This document shows, piece by piece, positions 1 to 11,310 of a stretch of DNA of 64,000 bases. A model generated the notes under the pieces. That model did not search any database. It saw only the letters and a list, made by a program, of their open reading frames with translations, and had not been told where the DNA came from. Source of the stretch: Molossus alvarezi (taxonomy: Eukaryota; Chordata; Mammalia; Chiroptera; Molossidae); NCBI GenBank assembly GCA_037176705.1, contig CM073896.1, positions 22,704,708 through 22,768,707 of the forward strand, read 5' to 3'. Within the stretch, counting starts at the first letter, position 1. Every line of letters starts with the position of its first letter. The position numbers and the translations under genes are program-made.

Positions 1-298
1 AAGGGCCTCTGTAAAGTGATGACCTCAACCATCGTCTGTCACCTTGAGACATATCACTTCAATCTGTTTTGATAACAGCTGATGTGGGTCAGATATAGCT
101 CAAGGCCAAAGGGACTGACTGTGAGTGGGAATCTATACGGAAAATATTGCACATGTGAGTGTCTGTACCTCTGTATTCATGTACACACAGGAATACAACT
201 TTACTTATTGTTGACTTACTGCAAACCATATATTTCTGTGACTACAAGCCTATATTTTATGTGCACTATCTGTTTAAACCAATTAAGGAGATATCTTT
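1..298. other. unassigned sequence
   Basis: No repeat, exon or RNA gene is recognisable here. An 82-codon open frame crosses it but has no domain-like features. Confidence 0.5.
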
Positions 299-299
299 A

Positions 300-1190
300 T
301 AAACACTTGTTTTTAAATAAACTATATTGAGGCATAACATACACATAGGAAAGTATACAAATCATGAGTAGACAGCTTGGTGAACTTTTACAAACTGAAC
401 ACACCATATAGACACAGCCCAGTCAAGAAACAAAACATTACTAGAACCCTAGTACCCCACTCCCCAGATGGAACTTCTTGCCTAACTTCTAACATCATAG
501 ATTAGTTTCACTAATTTTTGACTTTATATGAATGGAGTCGTACAGTGTGTGGGTTTTTTGTTTTTTTGTTTTTCTTTTGTTTATTTTTGTTTGTTTGTTT
601 TGCTCAAAATGTTTCCAAGATCCATACGTGTTGCTTAATGAAGTAGTAGTGATTTTTTTTTTTCATTTTTGTTATTATATTGACACATTGGTAAAAAATG
701 CCCTCCAGTAAAGTTTTAACAATTTATAACTCCAAAAACAACCCAAAGAATCTGCTTTTTTTCCTACCTTCACCAACACTGGACAATTGTTAATGTTTTA
801 AAACAACAACAAAAACATTTTAATATGGGTGGATTGATTTTTTTTTAGAGAAAGAGGAAGGGAGAGAGAAATAGAAACATTGAGGTGAAACAGAAACATT
901 GATGGGTTGCCTCCTGCACGCTCCCTTCTGGGGATCAAGCCTACAACCCGGGCATGTGCCCAGACCAGGAATCAAACTGGGACCTCTCAGTCCAATGGAC
1001 GATGCTCAATCCACTGAGCCACACCAGCCAGGCAATTGTTCATGTTTTAAAAATACCAATCTGATCGGCAAAACACAATGACCTTAGTTGATTTTTATTT
1101 TTATTAGTCATTTACATGTCTTTTATATATCACCTGTTAATGTACTTAGCCTTCTTTATATTGAATTTTGTTAATAATATGTAATGGATT
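300..1190 (-). mobile_element. decayed L1 (L1M-type) 3' region, interrupted by a SINE
   Basis: Read on the minus strand, this follows the end of L1 ORF2 and its 3' UTR. The antisense of the conserved 'catacagtatgtactc...' region lies near 500-560. Antisense ORF2 resumes around 760-800 and continues after the SINE at 1053-1190. Many substitutions and a T-rich expansion at 550-605 mark it as old. The subfamily is inferred only. Confidence 0.65.
805..1032 (-). mobile_element. VES-B2 SINE
   Basis: A minus-strand copy: the tRNA-like head reads inward from 1032 ('ccactgagccacaccagcca' on the plus strand). The CT-rich tail region appears as a purine run at 850-870. It sits in the old L1 between near-identical duplications of about 20 bp at 784-803 and 1033-1052 (c-aattgtt-n-atgttttaaaa), which prove retrotransposition. 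Confidence 0.88.
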
Positions 1191-1198
1191 TTGTGTAC

Positions 1199-1541
1199 AC
1201 TTGGCCCTCCGTATCCATGGGTTCTGCATGGACATGTACTATGTAGTTAGGACTCTGATGTTTACATCTGATGATTGGGTCTGTACAGAACATATGTATG
1301 GTTTATTTTCTTGTCGTTATTCCCTAAACAAAATAGTATGACAACTCTTTGTATGGCATTTACATTGTATTAGGCATTATATGCAATCTAGACATCATTT
1401 AATCATTTAAAGTGTATGGGAGGATGCGCATAGGTTATATACAATAACTGCACCATTTTATATAAGGGACTTGAGCATCAGTGGATTTGGGTATCCATGG
1501 ACTGTTCTAGACTAATCCCCTGATGATACCAAGGGAGGACT
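1199..1541 (+). mobile_element. pogo/Tigger-like nonautonomous DNA transposon
   Basis: The left end 'ggccctccgtatccatgg' and right end 'tgataccaagggaggact' form imperfect terminal inverted repeats. Internal phrases such as 'ttgtcgttattccctaaaca' and 'cattttatataagggacttg' match the mammalian Tigger-derived MITEs whose consensus ends in 'cggtatccgygggggattgg'. Family assignment is from memory of the consensus. Confidence 0.7.
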
Positions 1542-1549
1542 TATAGATT

Positions 1550-1685
1550 CCATGATTTATCATTTATTCAGAAAATATTTATTGTGTACTGACTTTGTGT
1601 TTAGCAATGTGCAGTCCACTAGGGATTAAAAAATTACAAAGACAAACAGGAGCATTGCTCTCATAGAGCTTACATGGCAGCCTTT
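1550..1685 (-). mobile_element. L2 3'-end fragment
   Basis: The order 'atttattcagaaaatatttattgtgtactgac ... agggattaaaaa ... gagcttacatgg' follows the antisense L2 3' end (typically 'ttcattcaacaaatatttattgagcacctac'). Divergence is high. Confidence 0.55.
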
Positions 1686-1989
1686 TTCTGTGACACTGAA
1701 CAGACACTTGGAATTATGAACCTGAGATGTTTAAATCCTCTAGATCCTAGTTTCTCATAAAATTGAGATGCAGCATTTAAACAATCTGTAGCACACTAAG
1801 TGAATGCATGCATGTATATAGCATTATATATACATGGCAATTTTAAAAAGTAGCCAAGTCAAAATACTACTAATTCTAGGTACTAGTGTCACCAGGTTCC
1901 CCTCAGCAGTTCCCTCTTCCCTTCTTTTTGCTTTCACCAGCTGGTAAACTGGTTTCCCCACACAGGCTACATAAGAATTAAACTAGCCT

Positions 1990-2248
1990 TGCCCTGGCCG
2001 GTTTGGCTCAGAGGTTAGAGCGTCGGCCTGCGGTCCTGAGAGACCCGGGTTCGGTTCCCGCTAAGGGCACGTACTTCGGTTGCAGTTTGTCCCCGGCCCT
2101 GGTCGGTTGTGCGGGTGGCAGCCACTCGATGTGTCCCTTCACATCGATGTTTCTCTCTCTCTCTCTGTTCCTCTCTCTCCCTCCCACTCTACCTGAACAA
2201 AAAATGGAAACATGTCCTCGGGTGAGGATAAAAAAAAAAAAAAAAGAA
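1990..2248 (+). mobile_element. VES-A SINE, perfect TSD
   Basis: A complete element: tRNA-derived head with A-box-like 'tggctcagaggttagag' and B-box-like 'gggttcggttcccgc', a body, a (CT)n tract at 2152-2185, then 'cctcgggtgaggata' and a poly(A) tail. It is flanked by a perfect 17-bp duplication (aagaattaaactagcct) at 1973-1989 and 2249-2265. This is one of the least diverged copies, so probably a recent insertion. Confidence 0.95.
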
Positions 2249-2265
2249 AAGAATTAAACTAGCCT

Positions 2266-3186
2266 GCTTTAAGTTCTCCTTTGCTGCACAAAGAAGATGA
2301 AAATTAGAGTTCTGAATGATATTCATTAAAGTCATATTTATTCAGTGTTGAATGAACTCTTTGAGGACCCTGCAGGGTTGGGAGCTGGTAGAGCCTCTGA
2401 AATCCTACCACAGGAAGCAAATTAGCCCAGACCTTCTGTGTCTACTATTCTTGTCACTGAAGTTAGGGTTGACTCTAATCGAATGGAAGCCCTGATTTCA
2501 CTATTAAATTTTGTGCCCAGCGAATTTACAAGGCTAACATCATAATTTAAAAACCAGATCACTCCCGCTGGCCAAGGCATTGGTATGTCCTGTACATTCC
2601 TATCATGTTCTAATTTCTACCAGCCTAACAGATGTGAGGTATAAATTAATTTACATTAATAGTGATAAAGCAAATTTCTCTGATATGTGCCTTTACCTTC
2701 ATACCAGAGAAAATCTACCTGCACACCAAATGAAATCTTGACTCTTACACATATAGTTTTGGAATTCACCTTTGAGCAGCTCATCTGAATTATAGATATT
2801 TATTGGATTTTTATTCCCTCATGAGCTCCGCTTTGATTAATACTGGAGGAGGGAGGTGTTGTTAGAATAAGGTGAAACATACTTACCTACTTATCTTGTG
2901 CAGAATCACCATGCGCAGGGTTTTTGTTTATGTTTTTTTCACTACAAGGAAGTTCTCTTCAAAAGGACTTTATAAATTCAAGATATTTGCAATTTTTATC
3001 ATTTTCCATTATCCATAATTTTAACTAAATAAAAAAAAATGCTTTAGATGTAGACATACATGATTGGGTCATGTTTTCTCTGCCAAAAAAAACCCATAGA
3101 TATTGGCTTTAATTTCTATCATTTGTGATTAAACTGATTTTATTATTGATAGCTCTTTACTTGTGTCTAGCTAAAAAGCAAATAGT
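2266..3186. other. unassigned AT-rich sequence
   Basis: Nothing confidently recognisable. The part around 2580-2740 could be very old L1, but I cannot support that. Confidence 0.4.
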
Positions 3187-4517
3187 TTTTGATACAACTT
3201 TTTATTTATATTTTGTTGTTGTTGAAAGTATTACAGATGCCCCTCTTGTTTCCCCCATGGACCCCCTCCTCCCCACTCCCATCTCCCTTCTGCTTTCCCC
3301 AAACTATGGTTTATGTCCATTGGCTGTGCATATATACATATAAGATCTTTGGTTTATCTCTTCCCAATCCCCCATCCCCCTCCCCTCTGAGGTTTGTCGG
3401 TCTGTTCCGTACTTCCGTGCCCTGGATCTATTTGATCAACAGCTTTTTTTCTCTGATATTCCATAAATAAGTGAGATCATGTGGTAATTTGTCTTTCTGT
3501 GATTGGCTTCTTTCACTCAACATAATACTCTCCAGGTCCCTCCATGTCATCTCAAAGGGTATGAGATCTTTCTTTCTTACAGCTGCATAGAATTCTATTG
3601 TGCATATGTACCACAGCTTTTTTGTTCACTCATCTGATGGGTTGTATCCAGGTCTTAGCTATTGTAAATAGCTCTGCTATAAGCATAGGGGTGCATATAT
3701 TCTTTCTGTTGGTGTTTCGGGCTTCTTGGGATATATTCCTAGAAGTGGAATCACTAAGTCAAATGGCAATTTCATTTTTAATTATTTGAGAATAACATAT
3801 TTGCCAATGATACATCCATTGGATAAAGGGTTAATATCCAAAATGTATAGAGTACTCATACAACTCAACAAAAGGAAGACAAACAATCCAATGAAAAAAT
3901 AAGCAGCACCCTGGCCGGTTTGGCTCAGCAGTTAGAGCCTCGGCCCTTGGATCAAAGAGTCCCGGGTTCAATTCCAACCAAGGGCACATACCTCAGTTGT
4001 GGTTCATTCCTGGCCCTGGTTGGGTTCAAGCGGGAAGCAACCAACTGATGTGTCTCTCTCACATTGATGTATGTCTCTCTCTTTCTCTCTCTCTCTCTTT
4101 CTCTCTCCCTCCCTCCCACTCTATCTGAAGATAAATGGAAAAATATCCTCGGGTGAGGATTAAAAAAATACATACATAAATAAAGAATAAGCAGAGGACC
4201 TAAATAGATACCTCTCCAAACAGGACATACAGATGGCCAAGAGACATATGAAAAAAAAATACTACAGGCCACTAATCATCAGAGAGATGCAAATTAGAAC
4301 AACAATGAGGTATCACCTCACACTTGCCAGAATGGCTGACATTAACAAATCATCAAACAACAAGTGCTGGCGAGAGTGTGGAGAAAAGGGGACTCTAGCA
4401 CATTGCTGGTGGGAAAGCAGACTGGTGCAGCCAGTATGGAAAACAATATGGTGTTTCCTCAAACAATTAAAATTGGAATTGCCATTTGACCCAGTGATTT
4501 CAATTCTGATAGAACTT
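3187..4517 (-). mobile_element. L1 insertion with 5' inversion (twin priming)
   Basis: From 3790 back to 3196 the minus strand reads the L1 ORF2 end, 3' UTR and A-rich tail. From about 3800 to 4513 the plus strand reads the ORF2 segment lying just upstream of it in L1. Both parts share an overlap at the phrase 'gccatttgac(c/t)yagtga' (about 3740-3775 and 4480-4505). This is the order expected when a second primer copies the L1 RNA internally. Candidate TSDs are 'ttttgatacaactt' (3187-3200) and 'ttctgatagaactt' (4504-4517). A VES-A copy later split the inverted arm. Confidence 0.82.
3907..4185 (+). mobile_element. VES-A SINE nested in the inverted L1 arm
   Basis: Complete head-to-tail VES-A with a long (CT)n tract at 4075-4110 and the tail 'cctcgggtgaggat' at 4148-4161. 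A 9-bp duplication (aataagcag) lies at 3898-3906 and 4186-4194. It interrupts L1 ORF2-derived sequence, so it is younger than the L1. Confidence 0.92.
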
Positions 4518-4521
4518 TTTA

Positions 4522-4766
4522 ATTTTTATTTATTTATTTTTAATTCTTACCTGAGGATATGTCTTCATTTATCTTTAGATAGGGTGAGAGGGAGAGAGAG
4601 AGAAACATCAATGTGAGAGAGACACATCGATTGGTTGCCTCCTGAATGACCCCAACCAGGGCTGGAGATGAACTGCAACCAAGGAACGTGCCCTTGACTG
4701 GAATCAAACCCGAGACTCTTTGGTCAACAGGCCAATGCTGTAACTGCTGAGCCAAACCAGCCAGGG
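4522..4766 (-). mobile_element. VES-A SINE
   Basis: Minus-strand copy with T-rich tail at 4522-4545, the antisense tail motif 'cctgaggata' at 4550-4560 and head ending 'gccaaaccagccagggc' at 4766. Flanking 'ctgatagaactttttaa' and 'ctgatataactttttaa' (about 4505-4521 and 4767-4783) are the TSD. It landed at the outer end of the twin-primed L1. Confidence 0.9.
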
Positions 4767-4908
4767 CTGATATAACTTTTTAAAGATATATCTTAATAAC
4801 CACCAAGATACATAGGCTTTGAGACATCATGAAGTCTTTTAAACCATACCACAGAAATCTGAAATAGTTGCTAAGAGACATATTCAGTTTATTGGAAGTC
4901 ATCTAGTC

Positions 4909-5236
4909 CAGGCATAAACAAGCTGCAGTACGTGGGCCAAATCCGGCCCACTGCCTTTTTCTTAATGGCCCTTGAGCTAAGATTATTGTTATATTAATGA
5001 ATAGTAAACAAAAAAGGATAATAATATTTGACATTAAAAATGATATGGAATTCAAATTCAAGTATCCACAAGGGTCCCATGTGTCCATGAAACTCTACCT
5101 GCCCATGCATTTACTTATTGTCCCTGGCTGCCACCTGGCCTGACCGGCGGGTCTGAGTAGTTGGGACAGATGACCTGGCCTGCAAAACCTAAAAAATTAC
5201 TATCTGGCCCTTCTCAGAACAAATGTGCAGATTCTG
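4909..5236 (-). mobile_element. hAT-type nonautonomous DNA transposon (MER33-like)
   Basis: The phrases 'gtgggccaaatccggccc', 'ggcctgcaaaacctaaaaa' and 'actatctggcccttctcaga' occur in the order of a well-known mammal-wide hAT MITE with 'gggccagatagtaaatat' near its end. The outer ends 'caggcataaacaagc' and 'aaatgtgcagattctg' are decayed inverted repeats. The family name is from memory. Confidence 0.65.
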
Positions 5237-5276
5237 ATTTTAATGAGTAATTTACTGCCTACAAATAGTCCTTTAG

Positions 5277-5510
5277 CCCTGGCCGGTTTGACTTAGAGGT
5301 TAGAGCGTCAGCCCGTGGCCCAGAGTCCCGGGTTCGGTTCATGCTAAGGGCACATACCTTGGTTGCAGTTTGACCCCGCCTTGGTTGGGGTTGTGTGGGT
5401 GGCGACTAGTGGATATGTCTCACATCCATGATTCTCTCTCTCTCTCCCTCCTGCTCTATTGAAGATAAATACAAAAATTTCCTCAGGTGAGGATTAGAAA
5501 AAACAAACAA
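5277..5510 (+). mobile_element. VES-A SINE, shortened body
   Basis: A diverged VES-A with small deletions after the B box and in the 'gtgtcccttt' region. The CT tract (5430-5447) and 'cctcaggtgaggattag' are present. It is bounded by a perfect 16-bp TSD (acaaatagtcctttag) at 5261-5276 and 5511-5526. Confidence 0.92.
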
Positions 5511-5559
5511 ACAAATAGTCCTTTAGATCCCATTCCATCTGGTACCAGTCACAGGCAGT

Positions 5560-6020
5560 ACCGTGAAATCCGAGGCACTGACCTTCTACAGCACTCCCTG
5601 CCTTACCTCCTCATGTGGGTCTGTTCCTCCCTGTCTTCCCACACGTCGTCCCCTCAGTAACCTCCCATCCCACCAGAGGCGGCCTAAGGCTTTCCATACG
5701 TTTACTGGCTGCAGTCAGAGAGAAAGGTGAGGACTGTGAGCATGGAAGAAGGGCCACTGAAAGTGTGATACGGTTGGCTTTGAAGGGAAGGAAGGGATGG
5801 GGTCCACAGGCCAAGGAAGGTGGATGGCCTCTGGGCTCAAAGGCCAGGCACAGACTGTCCCTTAGAGCTGCTATCAAGGAATGCAGCTCCACCCATACTT
5901 TAGTTTTATCCCTGTAAGACCTGTTTCAGACTGACCCACTGAACTGTATGGTAAATTTGTTCTGTTTACACCAATAAATCTGTGCGTAATTTCTTGCAGC
6001 AGCAGTAGAAAATGAATTAG
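5560..6020 (+). mobile_element. ancient LTR (MLT1/MaLR-like), boundaries uncertain
   Basis: The right part 'cctgtaagacctgtttcagactg ... accaataaatctgtgcgtaattt ... gcagcagcagtagaaaatgaatta' follows the 3' end of mammalian MaLR LTRs, where 'aataaa' is the polyadenylation signal. The left limit is not clear. Two opposing frames of 93 and 100 codons cross it and are not genes. Confidence 0.45.
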
Positions 6021-6074
6021 ATAGATCAATATAAAATACTATGCATATAATATTAATCTAAATAGGCACAGATA

Positions 6075-6287
6075 GCCCGGCTGATGTGGCTCAGTGTCTG
6101 AGCGTCGACCCATGCACCAAGAGGTCACCAGTTTGATTCCCGGTCAGGGCACATGCCCAAGTAGTGGGCCCGATCCCCAGTGGGGGGCATGCAGGAGGCA
6201 GCCAATCGATGTTCTCTCTCATCAATGTTTCCATTTCTCTCTCCCTCTCCTTCCTCTCTAAAAATCAACAAAGAAAAAATGTTTTAC
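6075..6287 (+). mobile_element. VES-B SINE
   Basis: Head 'gcccggctgatgtggctcag', B-box-like 'ggtcaccagtttgattccc', body 'agtggggggcatgcagg', then 'aaaaatcaacaaagaaaaaa'. Perfect 13-bp TSD (ataggcacagata) at 6062-6074 and 6288-6300. Confidence 0.92.
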
Positions 6288-6300
6288 ATAGGCACAGATA

Positions 6301-7016
6301 TAATATATGCCAATATGAATTGGATGCAGATATAGATATCTCAGCAGAGTGCATTTTAATGGATACTTATTGCCTCTTTGTGTATAGTGCCTTTAGCTCT
6401 AATTTAAAATAAACAGTCTTGTCCCTTTTAAAGATAATTTATTTAAATCAAAAGGAGCAGGAGCTGTTTTCAAGGAACCCTAATCACACCTTCCAGTGTG
6501 AGGATTTACTCCTATTACTTCGAGCAATTTTGCAGTAGGTGTCATAGAGATGCCTAAACTAGTCTTGTTAGCCTATAGTTGCTCAAACGTTTACTTTCAA
6601 CTTTCCATGTGCAATTTTGGCTATAGTTGTTTATCTTATTATTGTACAATATTATAACATGACTGAGATTGTGAAGGCTTAAAAAATGTTAGAAATCTGC
6701 CATCCGTGAAAATGGTTGCTCAAAATTTGGGGAAATGATTAATTAACCGGCCCATTTTAGAATTCATACAAACAGCTTTATCTTCCTCTGTGTCTTTTCT
6801 GCAACTTCGTTTGTGACTATGATAATTGGAGAAAGTGAAATGAGTTGCCTTTAGTCTTTCAAACAAAGAGAAGTTCTTTATGTTCAATTCTCACATTGAG
6901 AATACTCACCTGATAAGGCAGTATTCCTACCTTTATTTATGCTTTCACTTATTCTTATCTTTAAAAGCATATATGATTATAATTGGCAGTGAATTATACT
7001 ATTGCATTTAAAACTT
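6301..7016. other. unassigned AT-rich sequence
   Basis: No repeat or gene recognised. Confidence 0.4.
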
Positions 7017-7026
7017 TGCAAATATT

Positions 7027-7246
7027 ATTTTTTAAAAATAATTTTTTTCTTTTATTCATTTTAGAGAGAGAGGAAGTGAGAGGGAGAAAGAGATAGAAAC
7101 ATCGATGAGAGAGAACATTGGCCGCCTCCTGCATGCCCCTCACTGGGGATTGGGCCCACAACCTGGCCATGTGTCCCAACCAGGAATCAAACCAGTGAAC
7201 TCCTGATACATGGGTCGATGCTCAACCACTGAGCCACACCAGCCGA
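7027..7246 (-). mobile_element. VES-B SINE
   Basis: Antisense copy with the T-rich tail at 7028-7060, purine tract 7064-7095 and head 'gagccacaccagccg' ending near 7246. Short TSD 'tgcaaatat(t)' at 7017-7026 and 7247-7255, the second running into a (TA)n tract. Confidence 0.88.
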
Positions 7247-7255
7247 TGCAAATAT

Positions 7256-8769
7256 ATATATATATATTTTTTATTTCAAAACATGTTTAAAATTCTAACT
7301 ATTGCAGAATCATGTAGCATAAATGAAAGTTTTTTCTCTCTCTCAGTCTCTTCTTCTCCAAGAGTAGCCACTATTAATAGTTTGGTTAATGTTCTTCCCA
7401 ATATTTTATTTTTAAACATAGATAAAATAGTTATAGCCATGGTATTAAGGAGCATTATTTTATAATACAATATTCTAAATGTTGCTTGTTTCATGTAACA
7501 ATATATCAAACTACATCTTTTCATGTCAGGTCAGGTGGACATCTATTAATCATTTCGCAGGCGCTGCATGTTCTACAGTGTGGACCTGCCAATGATACCT
7601 AGTTACTTCCACATTGAATGCCCGTCACAGTGTTTCCAGAGTTTTTTTTCTAATTTAAACTATGTCATAAAAAAACACACATATGTGAGAGAACTTTTTA
7701 AGACAAGTCTCTGCAAGAAAAAAAAAAAATGGTTGAAAGCTTGTGCATCTGATATTTTGAAAGCTCATATTGTCCTCCAAAGACTGTCCCAGGATTAACT
7801 CACATAATCAGTACATGAGATTATTCATTATGCTACACCCGTCCCAGCACCATATACCATCTGTCTTATCATTTCAATCTAATGTGAAATGTTACTGCAT
7901 TGCTCTTCTTAGAATGCTGTATCTTTCCAAAAGTTTATTGGCCACTTGAATGTCTGCTTTCATGAATTGCCTACCTACATACTTTCTTTCATCAGCTGGG
8001 AAGTCTTAAGGATGTTTGCTTTTTAAAAATTATTGATTCATATGAACTTTTATGTATTATTTGACTCATTTGTTGAGCTGAAAATTTTGTCCATTTATCA
8101 TGTCTTGGAAAATTGTGTAAGGTATATTTTCCCCCACTGGGGTATTATCAAGTATGTCAGTCTTATATAAGTATGTGTTGGGAAGGACTCCCCAACCAAA
8201 GACTCTAAAAGAAGCAATTTCTTTATTTTCATCTAATATTTTTGTAAAAAAAAAAAAAAAAAGGAGCTCTTTAATCCATCTGGAATTTCAAATGTTGTCT
8301 CTGCTCTGGGTGGCTATTTTACAGTTAATGATAGTGAAAATAATCTTTGAATTTACAAACATATGTAATTGTATTGAATTTTAAAATATCCTCAGACTTC
8401 AGCTACTTGAAGAACATTCTTCTTTCCAAATGCTTTGCCAAAATCCATCCAAAAAAGAAAATACTGAGAAAAACAGACAAAAAAACCCACACAAACAAAC
8501 AAAAAAATCCTCCACTTTTAAAAAACAAACACATGTGCATGTGAATTGAATTAAATGACACACTTCAAGAACTGGATGTGCTGAAAGCACTTGTTTTTAT
8601 AGGTTTTCCCATTTCTAAGAGCAAGTACTGATGTAAATGAAATCTTGACTTCATTCAAGGTCTGAAAGGTACTTCTCTCCTGTTAAAAAGATATATTTTT
8701 TTAGCTTAGAGAATGTTAAACAATCTTAATCAATTGTTCTATTTAGAAAAAAGGTCTATCACAATAATA
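7256..8769. other. unassigned AT-rich sequence, part possibly old L1
   Basis: Around 8160-8320 'gctctttaatccatctggaatttc' resembles antisense L1 ORF2, but the match is short. An A-run lies at 8246-8262. Nothing else is supportable. Confidence 0.3.
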
Positions 8770-9180
8770 TTATATCTTTCCCCCCATTTTGTGGAAATAT
8801 AATTGACAACTATCACTGTATAAGTTTAAGATGTACAGCCTGGCCTGTGTGCCTCAGTGGTTGAGCATCGACCGGTGTACCAAGAGGTTGCTGGTTCGAT
8901 TCCCAGTCAGGGCACATGCCCAGGTTGTGGGCCTGATCCCCAGTAGGGGGCATGCAAGAGGTGGCCAATTGATGTTCTCTCTCATCGATATTTCTCTCTC
9001 TCTCTCCCTCTCCCTTCCTCTATCTCTAAAATCGATACTTGAAAAAAAGTAAAAAAAAAGATGTATGACTTAATGGTTTGACTTACATATACTGTGACAT
9101 GATTACAGCTGTAAGTGTAGTTAGCATCTATCACCTCATGTATTTATAATAAAAAGAAATCAAAAAAAAAAAAAGAAAAG
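8770..9180 (-). mobile_element. old L1 3' UTR end, split by a VES-B SINE
   Basis: 'tggaaatataattgacaac ... gtataagtttaagatgtac' before the SINE and 'gacttaatggtttgacttacatatactgtgacatg ... catctatcacctc' after it together give the antisense L1M 3' end. The same 3' UTR type is seen in sense orientation at 41190-41325. Old and diverged. Confidence 0.6.
8838..9057 (+). mobile_element. VES-B SINE
   Basis: Full element with 'ggtggccaattgatgttctctctc', CT tract 8990-9015 and A-rich tail. TSD 'aagatgta' at 8828-8835 and 9058-9065. Inserted into the old L1 3' UTR. Confidence 0.9.
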
Positions 9181-9482
9181 AAAAGAAGAAAGCTTTTTGT
9201 GATGAACATTTTAAAGATTTACTCTCTTAATTTTCATATGTAGGAAGCAGCTTAATGAAGTATTAAACATTCACATGGACTGAAAAAGCTACTAAACTTC
9301 AACAAACATGGTTCTCAATTCATATATTTTGAAAAGGGGAATCTTCTGCTATTGACTCACATGAGATGTGTAAATGCATGTGTTGAAGGCCCTGCAGGGG
9401 CTGTATGTAATGAAAATTTTAAAGCTGGTTTTAGAAAGAGGGAAAATGGTTTGTACTTACTGGTTAAACATTTTAACCTGGA

Positions 9483-9670
9483 GGCCCTAGCTGAGTAGCT
9501 CCTCTGGTTGGAGCTTTGTCCCTATACACTACAGTTGTGGGTTCTATTCTTGGTCAGGGCACATACCACAAGAAACCAATGAAGGCATAAATAAATGGAA
9601 CAACAAACTGATTTCTCTCTCTTTCCCTCTCTCTCTCTCTCATCAATAAATAAAAATAAAATAAAAAAAC
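9483..9670 (+). mobile_element. VES-C SINE (divergent short VES)
   Basis: Head 'ggccctagctgagtagctcc' and B-box-like 'gggttctattcttggtcag' are tRNA-like. Instead of the VES-B body it carries 'aagaaaccaatgaaggcataa', then 'ggaacaacaaactgatttc', a CT tract and an (AAATA) tail. TSD 'ttaacctgga' at 9473-9482 and 9671-9680. Confidence 0.85.
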
Positions 9671-9680
9671 TTAACCTGGA

Positions 9681-10737
9681 AAATATTGCCTTACTCTATA
9701 TTTCAAGCATAATAGAAATTCACCTACTCTGAAACGGTCCTTTAAATGTCACCAGGATTATGGGAGGCAAGACAAGTAAAGATATGGAACAGACTTCCAG
9801 ATGAATTATACAGACAATGAATGTTAAGAATTGGAAGAGAGTGTAGATATTTTCAAAAATATATTACATTTTAAGTTTCAACTTTTTATTTTACTTTATT
9901 TTTAGAAACCTATTCATTCCAGAAAGGAATCTTATTTTTAATAAAATATTTAGAATTAAAATAAAACATAAACCCATATTATTGTACGCTAAATAAATTA
10001 TCTTAAAAATATTTGATGAAACAGTGCTTATGTTGGGATATTATCAATCGAATTCAGAGAGCTCATGAGGTTATATAAAAGATAGTCCTAGTTTTTTTTC
10101 TTTCTTTCTAAAGCATCCTATTAAGTGGCAATTAGTGAAAAGAATATTACTTCAGAAGTTTGCATATATAATTCCCCACTCCCAAATGTCTAAGTTTTTG
10201 TGTGTGCAGCTTAGATTCTTTACTGGATAAACATATGCAAAACTTTTTTATTTAGATATATATTTTTTTGTATGTTATGATTTTTGACATACACACTGCA
10301 AAGCAACTGGGATGTTTTATTTTCCTATATCCTGAGATTCACAGGCAGCCACAGTTTGTACCAAATTTGGGTCAATAACTTTGCTTCCACGTGGAAGGTG
10401 AGCCTTTTTGCTCTTTCTCTTTAGAATTGGTAGCTGTAAAGTATAGGGTTGGTTGGCCCATGGGCATCTCTGATCGTGGGAAGAAACTGTCTATAGCACA
10501 AGAGAATAAGGACAATTTAAAGAGACTAACAGTGACAAACAGCCTGAAAATGCAGAGCCCGAGTGAGAGCTGTGTGGTATCCATTGGAGTCCAGCCAGGT
10601 CTATTCTTAAGTTTTCCAGTCAGTGAGCAAATGAAGCCTATTATTTTCCTCAAGGTAGTTTGAGTTCTATTTTTATTATTTGCAACTGAGAAACACACTG
10701 TGACCCTTGTAAATATTCAGACAAGGAAAACAAATAT
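9681..10737. other. unassigned AT-rich sequence
   Basis: No recognisable repeat. Opposing frames of 108 and 90 codons overlap at 10372-10698. Neither has family features. Confidence 0.4.
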
Positions 10738-10830
10738 ATTTATGAAATGTATATGATATATATATATTTGGTCAGGACACATACCAGAAGAAACCAATGA
10801 AGGCATAAATAAACGGATATATATATATAA
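10738..10830 (+). mobile_element. internal VES-C fragment between TA repeats
   Basis: About 50 bp ('ttggtcaggacacatacc ... accaatgaaggcataaataaac', 10768-10817) matches the middle of the 9483-9670 SINE. (TA)n runs lie immediately before (10755-10766) and after (10819-10829). No head, tail or TSD remains. Confidence 0.75.
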
Positions 10831-11292
10831 GCTCCCATATATTGCAAGATGTTAAGGCAATTGTATGAAAGAGGGTGCAGTTGTTAAACTTTCACATTGT
10901 ACAACTTTTGCTTTTTCTTCACGATAACCTCTTCTGGTGAGTGATCTATAGGACTGAATGAAAGTGTCAATATCAATCAATACTTCAATGTTAGTGCAGC
11001 TTGATATTTATTTTATTTTTTAAATAGAAGTTTAGTGTTTTCCTTTTTGCACAGAAATGGATCATTCTGTGCTCCAACCACCTTTAAGAACCATTGTTTC
11101 ATAGCACAGTTCTTTAGATCTTGGAGTAAACACATCTCTCTGTTTTATTTACCAAGACAGATATTTCACACAACATTTCTTTCAAATATTTCAAAGCCTT
11201 TACTAGATTTTTAACATTGAGTCCCACTAGATGTGTCCAGTTCTCCGTTGGAGCTAATAAGGAACCCCTCATAATAGAATGTAAATATATTT
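10831..11292. other. unassigned AT-rich sequence
   Basis: No feature recognised. Confidence 0.4.
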
Positions 11293-11310
11293 ATAAGAAA
11301 TACTATGATT

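Noticed and set aside
1990..2065. tRNA-like A and B boxes
   Set aside because: These are SINE heads (here and in every VES copy): no cloverleaf-consistent acceptor stem, and a SINE body follows.
4233..4616. 127-codon frame with L1 ORF2-like residues
   Set aside because: It is the inverted arm of a dead L1 running into a SINE; a fragment of ORF2, not a gene.
5611..5917. Opposing frames of 93 and 100 codons
   Set aside because: Inside an old LTR-like segment.
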